A stretch of DNA of 64,000 nt from Yamagishiella unicocca (taxonomy: Eukaryota; Chlorophyta; Chlorophyceae; Chlamydomonadales; Volvocaceae), in NCBI GenBank assembly GCA_003116995.1, contig BDSL01000010.1, forward strand, positions 496,001 through 560,000. The letters are read 5' to 3'. The translations under genes were made by a program, and so were the position numbers. Numbering within the stretch: the first letter of the stretch is position 1; each line of letters opens with the position of its first letter. The notes under the pieces are model-generated. The model made no database searches. It was not told where the DNA came from and saw only the letters and a program-made list of their open reading frames with translations. Shown one piece after another: positions 44,001 to 54,812 of this stretch.

Positions 44001-47000
44001 CTCTTGCTCCCCACGTGGTCCGCCACTTCGCCCCAGCTGTCCCCGAACATCTCCAGCCCCTCCAGCAGCAGCAGCGTCTCCTGCTGGGACCAGGCGCCCT
44101 AACACAGCGGAGGAGGAGGGGTGGGGGTTGCAAGGAAAACGCGTGTAAGAAAGGAAAACCGTTTAGAACAGACGTTTCGAGGTTCATGCTGGAGAAGGAG
44201 GAGGGGGGTATGAGGGAGGGAGGCGGCTTCGGCAGCAACCGGGAGGGAGGCGGCTGCGGCGAGTTGCAGCTCCAGAAGTTCCTCGGCCACCAAGGCCACC
44301 CGGCCACCCAGCCACCAGTCTCCTCGGGCCCGTACCACCGCGTCCCATCAGGCCATGAGGCGGGTGTTGATGTGTCCCCTGGTAACGGATGGACTGACAC
44401 AAATACCCCATGCCCAATAACCCTGCCCAATAACCCTGCCAAAACCTCTCCCTACCACAGCCAACACCCATGCCCAGTACCCCATGCCCAATACCCTATG
44501 CCCAATACCCCATGCCAAAACCTCTCCCCCCACCACACCCCGACATCACCGAGACGAGCTCCACTCCCCCAAACCCTAAAACCCTAAACTCCCCCCCGCC
44601 GCCCCCGCACCTCCGGACCCGGGGCACCGTGCGGCGGCATCACCGTAACGCCCACCGCCCCCGCCGCCGCCGCCGCCGCGCCCGCCGAGTGGGGCGCCGT
44701 GGCGTCGATCTGCACAAAGTCCTTTGCGGTGGTGCCGGGGGGGAAGCGCCCCTCCGCGTAGGCCTCTGGGCACAGGTCTATATCCGGGTGCTTGGTGCAG
44801 TGGTAGCTGTGCGGGGGAGGGACGCGGGTCCAGGGAGGGGGGCCAGGGAGGATGGGGCCAGGGGTGAAGCGTGGGTTGTTGAACGTGGAAAAAAACACAA
44901 AGAGGGATGCTGATGGCGGATCCGGGCAGCAGCAACCCACCGTAGGTCGGTGCAGTCCACCCAGGGCATGGCGTTGCAGAAGAACCGCGGCCGGCTGCCC
45001 GGGGGGTCCCCCGCGGCTTTGTTGAGGAGGTGCTGGGTGCGGGGGCCGCGGCCGGACAGGTGCGACGCACCGGCTGCGCCGCCGCTGGTGGCAGCGGCGG
45101 CCGCTTCGGCGACGGTGGGGCGGGTGAAGTTGAAGAGGGCGGCTGCCCGTCGGATGATATGGGAGTGTGGGGAAGGAGAATGTAGGGGGGAGGAGAATGT
45201 GTCGGGAGGTGTGGAGTGTGTGTGTGTGTGGGGGGGGGAGGCGTGACGGGGATGGGGGAGTGCGGTCCGGACCACGGGCGCTTAGGGGGAGGAGTTGTTA
45301 GGCAGTGTTTTGGCGGTGGAGAGCAACCGCCTCAAACTCAACCCCAAATCCGACCTCCCACAGCCCGTAATCCACACTGCTTCCCCACCGCCCATAATCC
45401 ACACTGCTGCTTCCCCACCCCAGTGGCCCGGCCCCCTGCAATCATCGCCGCGGGCCAAGTGAGGTGAACGCCCCCGGCAGCTGCAGCCGCCAACAGCAGC
45501 AGCAGTAGCAGTAGCAGCAGCCGAGGCAGCAGCAGCCGAAGTAGCAGCAGCCGAGGCAGCAGCAGCGGCAGTAGCAGTAACAGCAGCCAAGGCAGCAGCA
45601 GCGGCAGTAGCAGCAGCAGCAGCCGAGGCAGCAGCAGCGGCAGCAGCAGCTCACCTGCTCCTGGTGCCGCGTTGACGCGAATGACGCTGAGGGTGGACGG
45701 CGGACCCAGTGCCGCCGCCAGCTGGTTGGGGCCCTCGCCGGCGCCGCCACCCCCGCCTTCCCAGATGTGGTCGGTGGCAGAGAAGTTGATGATGCCCCAG
45801 TAGTCCAGAAACGTCCAAACCCTGGCGGCCGGGGAAGGCGGAGAGGGGGGGTCGGGGGGGGCCCCAGGACGGGTGAGACCGGCTTGCGGTTGTCGGTTGG
45901 GGAGGGGTTCGGTCGGGGACGCCGAAGGTCGACATACGACCTTCCGAAGGTCGACATACCATACGACCTTTGTCTTTTCGCCACCCAAGTTCTCCAGCAT
46001 GCATCTCGAGACGTCTGTTCTAAACGGGTTTTCCTCGCATCCATGGGTCTTCCTCGCAACCCCCCCACCACCTGTGCCGCGGGCGAGCCAGCCAGGCAGA
46101 CCGACAGGGAGCCCCTCTCTTCCCGCCCGCGCGCGTCCGGGTGTCCGAAGGCTATGCACCCACTACAATTCCCATGTCGAGTACCCGGTTCTTTTATGTG
46201 GACGCCCCCCCCACCACCACCACCTGTGTATGGCCGTCACGTCCCCCTGCAGGCGGCTCCGTGCCTCCGTGAAGGTCAGGCGGCGGGAGGGGTCCTCGCG
46301 GTACATGGACACCAGCGCCTCGCGGTACTGCACGTACACCTGTACGGCGTACGGCGTACGAGGGTGTGTGTGGCCGGCCGGGCCGGGTGTTGTTAGGCGG
46401 ACGGACAGCGAGGGTGGCGCTGTTGTGGGCGGCAAGGAGATATCGGTCTGCGCAAGCGCTGAGCCGCGCTGCACCCTCCTAAAACCCAAAACCCCTGCAG
46501 CCGGCCCCCCCACCTCACCTCCGTGCTCTTGTAGGGCCCTATGCTCTCGAAGAAGTCCGCCATGTAGAGTCGCTCGTTCTCATGGATGCCGTTGAGGCTG
46601 AACCAGGCGCTGCAGGAGGGCACCAGGTGGGGCTCCTTCTTGGGGGGCGCCGCGGCGGCGGCGACGCCGGCGGTGCCAGGCGGCGGCAGCCGCGGCGGCG
46701 GCGGGCAGACCACCCCCGGCGGCGTCGGCGCGCGCGGCGCAGAGGCGGGGGCGCCGTGGAGCGGCGGCAGCTGGCCCTGGGAGATGTTCTCGACGTGCGA
46801 AGCCGGGTCAATGGCCATCTTGGTGGGGTCCAACACCCGCTGCCGTACCGCGTTGACCGCCACCCGCACTCCGAAACCATCCACCACCTCGGGCTTGGTG
46901 AAAATCTCGGCCCGCTGGCGCTTCGCGGAAGGGGCGTCGTCCTTGGCGGCGGCGGCGGCGGCGGCGGCCCGGGCGGCGGCGGCGGCGCGCGAGGTGCCGC

Positions 47001-50000
47001 GCTGCGAGCCGGGCAGCGGCGCCGTCGGCGGCGGCCCCGTCGGCACGGGCGGCGGCGCTGGCGCCGCCGCCGCCGGCGCCGCCGCCGCCGGCGGCGCAGC
47101 GGCGGCGACGGGGCCGGCAGCGGCGACTGACCCTGGCTGCGCCAGCTGTGCGTTCAGGGCCTGAGGAGAGCGGTGGAGTGCGCGGGGCGGCAGGGGTCGA
47201 TGGCACCGTTTGTGGCGATGTTAGGGGTCGGGGGGGAACCGAGGGTGGACTGACAAAGGAGGACCGTGCAGGGGTGCGGCTCACCTGGCCCACCGACACG
47301 GCTCCCTGCGCGGGGGCCGCCGGGCCCACCGCCGGCCGCCAGCCCATGCCCAGGACAGGAGCCCCGCCGGCGGCGGGGACGAACCCCTGCGGCTGCTGCT
47401 GTTGCTGCAGCTGCTGGAGTTGTTGCTGCAGCTGCGGCAGCTGCTGCGGTTGTTGGAGCTGCGGCTGCTGCGGTTGATGCTGCTGCTGCGGTTGGTGCTG
47501 CTGGCCGGGCATGCCCAGGGCGCCTCTGCGTGGTTTGGGCGCGGCGGGGTGGGGAGTGGCGGGGTGGGGAGTGGCGGGGTGGGGAGTGGCGGGGTGGGGA
47601 GTGGCGGGGTGGGGAGTGGCGGGGTGGGGAGTGGCGGGGTGGGGAGTGGCGGGGTGGGGGGGGAGTGGCGGGGTGGGCGCTGCCTAGTCCCTGGTAGCGC
47701 AACTGGCAAGGAACCGCACCTGCAGACGCCTGCCGACGGCTCGGAGTGAATGGAACAACCCACCCGCCCTCAAACAGCAGGCCCGGGCCCACTGCCAGGC
47801 ACCCTGACACCCACACACACACACAGGACTGTCGCAGCTGCCGCAAGCACGCTCGCCGTAACCGCCGCTCCCGTCCGCTCCCAACCCTTACATCAAGCAC
47901 CTGGACCCCCCTCCTCATTCCGAGTTACCGGTCGAGTTACCGGTTCTTTACTTGTCACCCCTCTCACTCCTCCTGACCCGGCCCAAGCCCGTGGCCACAT
48001 TCCGCGCCTGCGACCTAATCCCAACCAAATCCAAACCCGACGAGCCTCACCCAGGTACAAAAGCCGCCGGCCCCGGGCCCATCGGAGCCCCCCCAGTCGC
48101 CGCGACCGCCTTGCCCGGTAGCGGCACCGAACCAGGCAGAGGCACCGGCGCCGCCGCGGCGGGAGCCGCCCCTCCCGGCAGCGGCACCGCCCCTCCCGGC
48201 AGTGGCACCGCGCCCGGCGGCAGCGGCACGGCTCCGGGCAGCGGGACTTGCTGCTGTGGCGGCTGTAGCTGTTGCGCTTGTTGCTGCGGCTGTAGTTGCG
48301 GCGGCGGTTGCAGCGGGGCTGGCTGCGGTTGCGGTTGCGGTTGCTGCGGCGGCGGTGCTGGGTCCGCCTCGTAGTCGGCGGCGTTCATCCACTCGTTGTA
48401 CAGCTCGCCGTCTTTGATCCACCGGGGGTAAACCTGGAGTGGTGGCGGTGGCGGCGGTGGTGGTGGTGGTGGTGGTAGCGGTTGTGGTTGTGGTGGTGGC
48501 GGCGGTGGTTTTGGGAATGGCGGTGGTATTAGTGGCGGTCACGATGCAGCGCCCAGCACTGCCGCAGCAACTCCCAACTCACTCTCATGTGCAACCGTCC
48601 CCAACTCCAACTCCGCAGCCCCCTCTCCGGTCTACTCCGCTGCTACCTCCAAACCGACCTAAATGCCCCCCTGGAAAACCCTCAAACCCAAATGGCCCCT
48701 GGAAAACCCTAACACCCCAAACCGACCCAAATCACCCCTGGAGGGCCATACCCCCCATCTTTCGTCCATCCGCTTCTCGGCCATCACCCTCACCCTCACA
48801 CCCACCCGGCCCCGCCCCGGACCGCGTCCTCAGGCCCCCTCACCCCATACCCCGCCCCGTCCACCTCCGCCAGCGGCTCACCCTCCACGGCCGCGTCCGC
48901 TCCGCTGGCGGCGGCGGCTTCTCCGGCGGCGCGTGTCGCGACAGCACCCACTCATCGTAGCTGTCTGGCAGCTGCGTCCAATGTACCAGAGCCATGTCAC
49001 CCCTGCGGTGGTGGGGAAGGGCGTTTCGGGGGTCACGGGGTGTGTGTGTAAATACCGTTTTACGCGGCGGGACAGGATAGTTGGCGCATGGTCGTCGGAC
49101 ACCAGCTTTGTGGGCGCATGCTGGAGCACTGGGGGGGGTGAAGGGCGCTTTGGGGGTCATGGGGGGATGGAGAAGGGCGTGTCGGGGTCTAAGGGAGGGG
49201 CAGAAGGGCGTGTCGGGGGTCATGGGGGGGAGGAGAGCATCAAGGAGTGAGGGCAGGGGCTGCGTTGCTTATGACGGTGAGGCGCTCCTTGTGTTTTGTG
49301 TGGGTGGCACCTATCGGCCGGGAGGTGAAGGCATGTCGCAAGCAAATGCATACACGAGTACCAGGCAAGCGGACGGCTGTCGTACCGCAGCAGTCACACA
49401 GCCCAACATCTGCCCGGGTCCCAGCCCGCCCGGGTCCAAGCCCTCGCGGGTCCCAGCCCGCCCGGGTCCCAGCCCGCCCGGACCGGCCCCGGCCTGCACT
49501 CACCGGACCTCCAGCGTGCGCATCTGCTGCGGCTTGCCGCGGCCCGCGTCGCTGACGCCGGGCGGCGGCACGCAAACGCGGTAAGTGACCCGTGGGTCAT
49601 CTGCGGGGCGTCCCGGGAGGTGGCGTGAGGACGAGGCACGGCGGTGCCGGGGAACAGAGGACACGCGTACGTCGCCATCAAATAAAGAAACGAAGTAGGC
49701 CGGGTTAGAAAAACAACATTTGCTGCAAACGTTTGTGGCTGCATTTCGGCGGTGGCGGGCTAGAGGCAGCGAGGGGGCCGTCGGCAGGGGTGCGGGGCGG
49801 TGCACGAGTCGACACCATCAGGGTCGGCCGGTGGGCAGTGCTACCGCGCCACCTGCCAACGCAGTGGCGGCGGTGGGGACCACAATCGCACAACCCCGCT
49901 GCCACAACCCCGCTGCCGCAACCCCGCTGCCACAACCCCGCTGCCGCAACCCCGCTGCCGCAACCCCGCTGCCGCAACCCCGCTGCCACAACCCCGCTGC

Positions 50001-51660
50001 CACAACCCCGCTGCCGCAACCCCGCTGCCGCAACCCCGCTGCCACAACCCCGCTGCCGCAACCCCGCTGCCACAACCCCGCTGCCGCAACCCCGCTGCCG
50101 CAACCCCGCTGCCACAACCCCGCTGCCGCAACCCCGCTGCCGCAACCCCGCTGCCGCAACCCCGCTGCCAACCCAACCCTCCGGCCCAGCCAACGAACTA
50201 CGTAACGCACTGAGCCACCCATTCCAAACGCCTCTTCGCTCCCCATCCCACCCTCGCCCGGCCCAGCCCTCCCTCCGCCGCAACCTCCCCTACCTGGGTC
50301 GTCCGCCACGCTTCCCCCCATCTTGCGCACCACCTCCGCCAGCTTGCCCGTCAGCTCCCCGCCCAGCCCCGCCTCCAGCCCCACCACCGGGTGCCGCAGC
50401 AGCCCCTCTCCCTCCAGCTCCTTGGTGATACCGATAAGGATCTCCATGTTCTGCAAAAATCAAAACACAACCAGGTCACGGTGGGCGGCTGTGGGTGCGG
50501 TGGGCAGCTGCCGTACAGTACGGCGCATCGCATCGCAGGGTAGCGGTACCATCTGGCGGCGCCCCCGCCCTGCACCAGCACCCGCCGTACTCCGGCCCAC
50601 CAACCCCTCTGCCCTCTACTCCGGCCCACTAGCTCCCCTGCACGGGATTCCTAGCGCCACCCCCCTCCCAGCCACCACCACCCCCCGTAACCCTGGCCGC
50701 CGCCGCAACCCCACCCGGTCCCGGGTCCTTTTCCTCCTAGGCTTTCCTTCTCCCTATGCATCTGACCCCGGTTGTTCCTTTGCCCCTCAGTCCCCCTCCC
50801 CCCCCCCCACATCCACGGGTTTCCCTCGAACCCCACCTCCTTGCGCTTGGCTGGGTTGGCCCAGTCTATCCGCCGCAGGTCGCGCGCCGCCATGATGTCA
50901 TCACATTTACAGGCGATGACGTACAGCGCGCCACGGGGACTGAGGTCGCGGAGCAGCGCCGCCGGGAGCTTGGGTTGGCGCTTGAAGTTGGACTGCGGCG
51001 GAGGGTGAGAGCGGCAGGATGAGGCCACCGCAGCCGCAGCGCTGGCACCATCACGGAACCATGGGTCAGCCCGCCAGGCTCCCCGCCTGCCAGCGGCTTA
51101 GGAGCCCAAGGACGACCAGTTAACGACACAGATGCCCCACCGTCCGCTTTGGAGGCCGAGGAACGACCTCTCTACTTGCATGGAGGTGATTCGGGCGGCA
51201 GCCCAACCCACCAACCTAGCTCGCCTAGCTCGCCTGCTGGAGCCGCCCTCACCTCCCTGCCCAGCGTGTCCTCCTGAAACTGCATGAGCTGCGCAATGAG
51301 GGTCGCCAGCTTTTTGGCGTCGAACGCAGCCTGCAAGGGCCGGTACGCCGTGGCGGTGACGCCCGGCAAACACGTATGAATACGTACGCAGCTGATGAGG
51401 GTTCAGCTGACAGAGATCCAAGACTGCGCGGCACACCCACATCGGGCAAGTCCTCGTCCAGCTGTTGGATGACCGGCTCCAGCTTCTTGAGGTAGTCGGC
51501 ATCCTGCAGTCCGTTAGCAGTAGGTCAAGCAAAGCCATCCATCACTTCTGACGGCTAAACCATAATGCATATTGAAGTGCATTTATGCACTCCCAGCACG
51601 GCACACCTCGTAGTCCTTGGACAAGACCTTGCCGCTCCTCTTGCCGATCAGTCCATCCAT
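41049..51660 (-). CDS. SWI3: SWI3/SMARCC subunit of SWI/SNF chromatin-remodelling complexes, 1403 aa
   Basis: Core scaffold of SWI/SNF-type nucleosome remodellers in the nucleus. Eighteen exons on the minus strand: 51660-51607, 51503-51441, 51330-51253, 50992-50837, 50450-50294, 49600-49504, 49002-48882, 48433-48051, 47525-47285, 47160-46519, 46339-46224, 45821-45655, 45142-44941, 44806-44611, 44098-43997, 43457-43083, 42788-42114 and 41435-41049. Residues about 40-260 match the SMARCC N-terminal module ([48 protein letters not shown]). Gln/Pro- and Ala-rich linkers follow. SWIRM lies at about 627-718 ([26 protein letters not shown]), a ZZ-like finger at about 812-870 ([20 protein letters not shown]), SANT at 892-925 ([14 protein letters not shown]), the SWIRM-associated region with [20 protein letters not shown] at about 1020, and a leucine-zipper helix at about 1235-1300. 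The TATA-like box 32 bp before the ATG supports the start. Introns hold five minisatellites. Confidence 0.95.
41452..41638. repeat. 17-bp minisatellite, about 11 units
   Basis: Units GCGGATACGGCGGTTGG with T/C variation, in the last SWI3 intron. Confidence 0.9.
41787..42052. repeat. 14-bp minisatellite, about 19 units
   Basis: Units GAGCACTCGCTTCC, almost perfect, in the same SWI3 intron (41436-42113) as the 17-bp array. Confidence 0.95.
42912..42988. repeat. 12-bp minisatellite, about 6 units
   Basis: Units TGAAGCACGGAC in SWI3 intron 16. Confidence 0.85.
43478..43503 (+). repeat. W-family fragment
   Basis: GAGAATCCGCGAATCCACGA, ending about 20 bp before the exon 16 acceptor of SWI3 (minus strand). 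Confidence 0.5.
44107..44215 (-). repeat. Variant Z-family element with purine-rich direct flanks
   Basis: GCAAGGAAAACGCGTGTAAG, ACCGTTTAGAACAGACG and TTTCGAGG lie between GGAGGAGGGGTGGGGG and a similar GGAGGAGGGGGG. Same variant end as the copy at 22678. SWI3 intron 14. Confidence 0.55.
45987..46062 (+). repeat. Z-family dispersed element
   Basis: AGTTCTCCAGCATGCATCTC, ACGTCTGTTCTAAACGGG and CATCCATGGGTCTTCCTCGC, in SWI3 intron 11. A hairpin-forming AAGGTCG/CGACCTT pair lies just upstream (45925-45950). Confidence 0.65.
46128..46206 (+). repeat. Y-family dispersed repeat
   Basis: GTGTCCGAAGGCTATGCACC, CACTACAATTCCCATGTCG and AGTACCCGGTTCTTTTA, ending at the exon 11 side of SWI3 intron 11. 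Confidence 0.65.
47535..47668. repeat. 15-bp G-rich minisatellite, about 8 units
   Basis: Units GGCGGGGTGGGGAGT in SWI3 intron 8; two to five G-runs per unit. Confidence 0.9.
49015..49225 (-). repeat. X-family element inside a 25-30 bp tandem repeat
   Basis: The X core (49047-49135: ACCGTTTTACGCGGCGGGAC, ATAGTTGGCGCATGGTCGTC, GGGCGCATGCTGGAGCACTG) is bracketed by GAAGGGCGTTTCGGGGGTCA and GAAGGGCGCTTTGGGGGTCA. Two more related units follow to the right. SWI3 intron 6. Confidence 0.65.
49888..50172. repeat. 14-bp two-variant minisatellite, about 20 units
   Basis: Units CAACCCCGCTGCCG and the A-variant (CCAC for CCGC) alternate irregularly, in SWI3 intron 5. Confidence 0.95.
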
Positions 51661-51990
51661 TATTGCTTAGACTCCAATGTCAATACGGCAGTTTTATAGG
51701 GAAATTGGAAAGGCACCGTGAGCTTTTCTTGGAGGCCGACCCATTATCAGACATCCCTAACTAACAGTCACGTCAAAATAGGAGGGCTATGAACTCATGA
51801 GCATAAATTTATGGCACTTGGCATTTCTTTGTCGTGGCGCTCAAGCATTTCAGTCTCCGCTGTTTTCGGAGCAGAGTCCCGAAATTGCGCGGGGGCCCTA
51901 TGTCCAAGGGCATAACTAGCTGAACAACTAGGACACAGCTATCATTCCGGTACTAGAGCGCGGCCCTCATTTCAGTCATTTCGGTACACC
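51661..51990. other. Bidirectional promoter region of SWI3 and the orphan gene
   Basis: 330 bp between divergent ATGs, AT-rich, with a minus-strand TATA-like box at 51692-51698. No gene seen. Confidence 0.5.
51692..51698 (-). promoter_or_regulatory. TATA-like box of SWI3
   Basis: TTTTATA on the plus strand (TATAAAA on the minus strand), 32 bp before the ATG at 51660, implying a very short 5' UTR. Confidence 0.45.
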
Positions 51991-53801
51991 ATGCAACGCC
52001 ACCTGCAGCAGTTTAAGAGGATGTTAAAGCGCAGTAGTAGTCCCCGGTTCAGGCCCAGTCGAGTGCGCGCCAAGAGCGCGGGCGCGCGCCTCCCTCTAGC
52101 CTTCTGCGTCTCTGGAAATAAAATAATCCGGCGCCTGCAGCATTCTTCCTCCACCATAATGTATGCAAAGCGCAAGGCGTCACGGAATCATCCCCGCAAG
52201 AGAGTGAGTTCGGGATACCGGTAGATTCCGCTACCACTGATCTCAATTTTCGCCTTTTTACGTCCTGGGGGACAACTTTGCCATGGTATCGACCGGCCGT
52301 CTTGCAAATAGGCAGGAAGCCTTGCTGGATCCCTGGTTAATGTGATAATTTGTCAACCCTTATTGCTTTCTGTTCCCCTCCAGGAGAAGGCGAATGCTAT
52401 TTTTACAGGAGAGCTAGAGCGGCTGCAAGCGCGGAAGCGCAACCATGCGGGCCCGATGGGCCAGACCACGGCACAGGTCACCGGGCATGAGAACACGCCC
52501 CCACCGGCCGGGAGCCAGGAGCCAATCAATCAAGACATCGATATGGATGAGGCAGTGAGTTGCGGGGTTGGGAGGGCTTTTGCAGGGTGCTGTCGTTTTT
52601 TCCATTCGTTCTCAATGTGCGCCACGCGCGTATAGCCTTTGTCGGCGAATGCAGTTAGCGCAAGAAGCAGCTAATGCAAATTTAGCATTCGGTTCAAAAC
52701 ACTACCAGCCAATAGGGCAGGCATCGGTTAAATTCTCTAGACCTGCTCGCGCTCGCCTTAAGACGCAAATATGCTATGCCCTTCTTAAGGATTCGCCTGG
52801 CGACCAGATGGAGTGCGATGTGCACGAAAACATGACGGTGTGCAATCGGCCACAGGAAATGACGGTGAGTAGAAAGGTTGCAACCGTGGGGTAGCAACCA
52901 TAGGGTAGGAACTCTCGGTGGCCATGGTCCTTGTTAATTGTATCGTAAAATCGTGTAACAACAGTCGATGGGCTATATCCTACAAGTGTATTAACCATGT
53001 TCATTGTGATACCGGTATCGGGGGGTGCATAAGGCCGCCGTAGCGAGTAGCCGACGCATCTTCTTATTAATTCGGGCATCAGATATATTCACATAAGGCT
53101 GCACTTTTTTCTTGCTTGGGTCCACCCGGTTTCTCCACGTCGAGTGAGTGACAACACCATTTCACGGAACTTGTCCAGGCTGCCCCAGGTCTCGCGGAGG
53201 CTCACCCCACCCACGAGCAACTCGAGATCAGCAACGAGGAACCCAATATCAGCAACGAGGAACCCAATATCAGCAACGAGGAACCCAATATCAGCAACGA
53301 GGAACCCAATATCAGCAACGAGGAACCCAATATCAGCAACGAGGAACCCAATATCAGCAACGAGGAACCCAATATCAGCAACGAGGAACTCAACACCAGG
53401 GATCCATTGATTGCAGATTTGGGGTCTACAATCGAGTCGAGCACCTTCAGCACTCCATCGGCAGTGCCAGGTCAACCGGGTGACGTGGTCACCAATGAGG
53501 CCAATGAACGTTTGTTTATCTCTAATGATCCACAGGTGAGGAACTCAGGCACATGGGGTATCAAGTGGTCCGTTTGTATCGTTATCCGGTTGAGGACCAC
53601 AAATGCCAGCCATTTTGGGGTTAGGACGAAAAGACGAAAACAGTGTGCCTGTCGTCCATGCCATTAGTCGTTAGTAACCATGAAGTATGTCCACAGGAAA
53701 TTCGGTTGTCGACTGAATGCATAGCTTGTATTGCAGGATTGTTTTCATCGACGGATACACCGCTTATCCTTATTGCAATAACTTGTCAAATAGAGTCGTG
53801 A
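51991..53801 (+). CDS. Orphan protein with eight NISNEEP repeats, 351 aa
   Basis: Five exons, 51991-52203, 52384-52554, 52655-52864, 53179-53535 and 53697-53801, all phase 0 and bounded by good donors (GTGAGT three times, GTGAGG once). Not recognised. The N-terminus is strongly basic (RRLQHSS, YAKRKASRNHPRKR), suggesting nucleic-acid binding or nuclear import. Exon 2 is charged (EKANAIFTGELERLQARKR) and Gln/Asp-rich. Exon 4 begins near residue 199 and carries eight 7-residue acidic repeats (ISNEEPN) encoded by a 21-bp coding minisatellite. A short, hydrophobic Cys-containing C-terminus follows. Base composition is clearly AT-richer than neighbours, so it may be young or lineage-specific. The first exon may start instead at the ATG at 52159. 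The last exon is the least certain. Confidence 0.6.
53226..53394 (+). repeat. 21-bp in-frame coding minisatellite, 8 units
   Basis: Unit AATATCAGCAACGAGGAACC plus C, encoding NISNEEP; unit length is a multiple of three, so copy number can change without frameshift. Confidence 0.95.
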
Positions 53802-54059
53802 GCAAATCGAGTACCCGGAGCCCCCAATCCCCCCTCTACCTTTTCCTGCAGATTACGGCCGAGAACAGCATGACGAATCTCGTCGGATATATCATTACCA
53901 CTACCACCACCATCACCACCACCACCACCAGAATTGGGGATCCACTTTGACACGCTGTCCACGAGGCCCCTTGTCAATCTCACCTGCAAGGATGTCACAG
54001 CAGCAGTGGATAAGTCAGCTAGGAGAGCGCTGTTTTCCTGCATCTCCGATACGTATTTT
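53786..54059 (-). CDS. Possible 3' exons of a minus-strand gene
   Basis: An exon-like segment 54059-53984 (acceptor TTTGCAG, donor CAG|GTGAGA) encodes YVSEMQENSALLADLSTAAV with TSLQ. It joins in phase 0 to 53845-53786 (EKVEGGLGAPGTRFAHDSI, then stop). The end would overlap the orphan plus-strand gene by 16 bp antisense. No upstream exon was found, so this may be a fragment or pseudogene. A Q-rich frame with stops further upstream (54110-54215) may be a decayed part. Confidence 0.28.
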
Positions 54060-54812
54060 CTGCAAAGGCTAAAGCAAACGCACACGGATGCTCAATCCCC
54101 TGGTGTTGCTGCTGCTGCTATTGCAGTCGATGCTCGTACTGCTGGGAGGGCTGGTCCTGGTTGCCGAACTGGTGTTGGTCATCGAGCGGCTGATAGCCAT
54201 AGGGTTGTGGGTGGGTAGGCGGTCATGGCGCAGCTGCCGCAGTTTGCAAATAAAATAAGTTTAACGGGTTTAAAGCCCGTTGCTACAAAACGGATTTTAA
54301 ACGGCGACGTGCTGCTGCCGCGACTCCGACGCGTCTATTGTCATATATTTTGGATCGAGAGCTCCATTATCCGTGAAAAGTGATCGGAACACATGTAAGT
54401 TTTGCGGTATAGGTCGAGGCGCAGGGCCCTGGGCTAAATCCTTTGTGTTGCAGTATGCGCAGCGGAATCACGCCTCGTTCCTGGGCGTGTTTCATCATGG
54501 TTTTTCATTGCTGCGCGGCTGCATTGATCGGAACGAAGCACCTAGAGGGAGGCATAGCCTCTGTACCTATGTTGTATTTTGGTCTGTGCCTCTAAATGAG
54601 GCATGGGCATACCACATGCGCTGGCCGTCGCCCAGAAGTTTGACAGCTGCTGCCGGCTGGTGGCTCTCTCACTGTCCCACTCAGCAATTTACCATACTGT
54701 AAGCCTTCTAAATGAAGTCATCGCCGTTTGCATTTTCCCTGAATCGCCACTATCCCCAACATACGACACGTTCGGCTGCCACAATTCGTCTCCTTGAGGC
54801 AACTGCCCGCCG
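54060..54812. other. Unassigned interval between the orphan gene and the SAP-domain gene
   Basis: Probably 3' flanks of convergent genes. A plus-strand UGUAA lies near 54395. It contains an inverted GGGTTTAAAGCCCG-type palindrome at about 54267-54282. No supported gene. Confidence 0.4.

Noticed and set aside
49720..50456. Repetitive open frames ([12 protein letters not shown] and [14 protein letters not shown] types)
   Set aside because: Products of the 14-bp array in SWI3 intron 5; every frame is open because the unit lacks stops.
53934..54218. Plus-strand 94-codon frame
   Set aside because: It starts with TTG, has no acceptor in phase with the orphan gene, and competes with better minus-strand splice signals.
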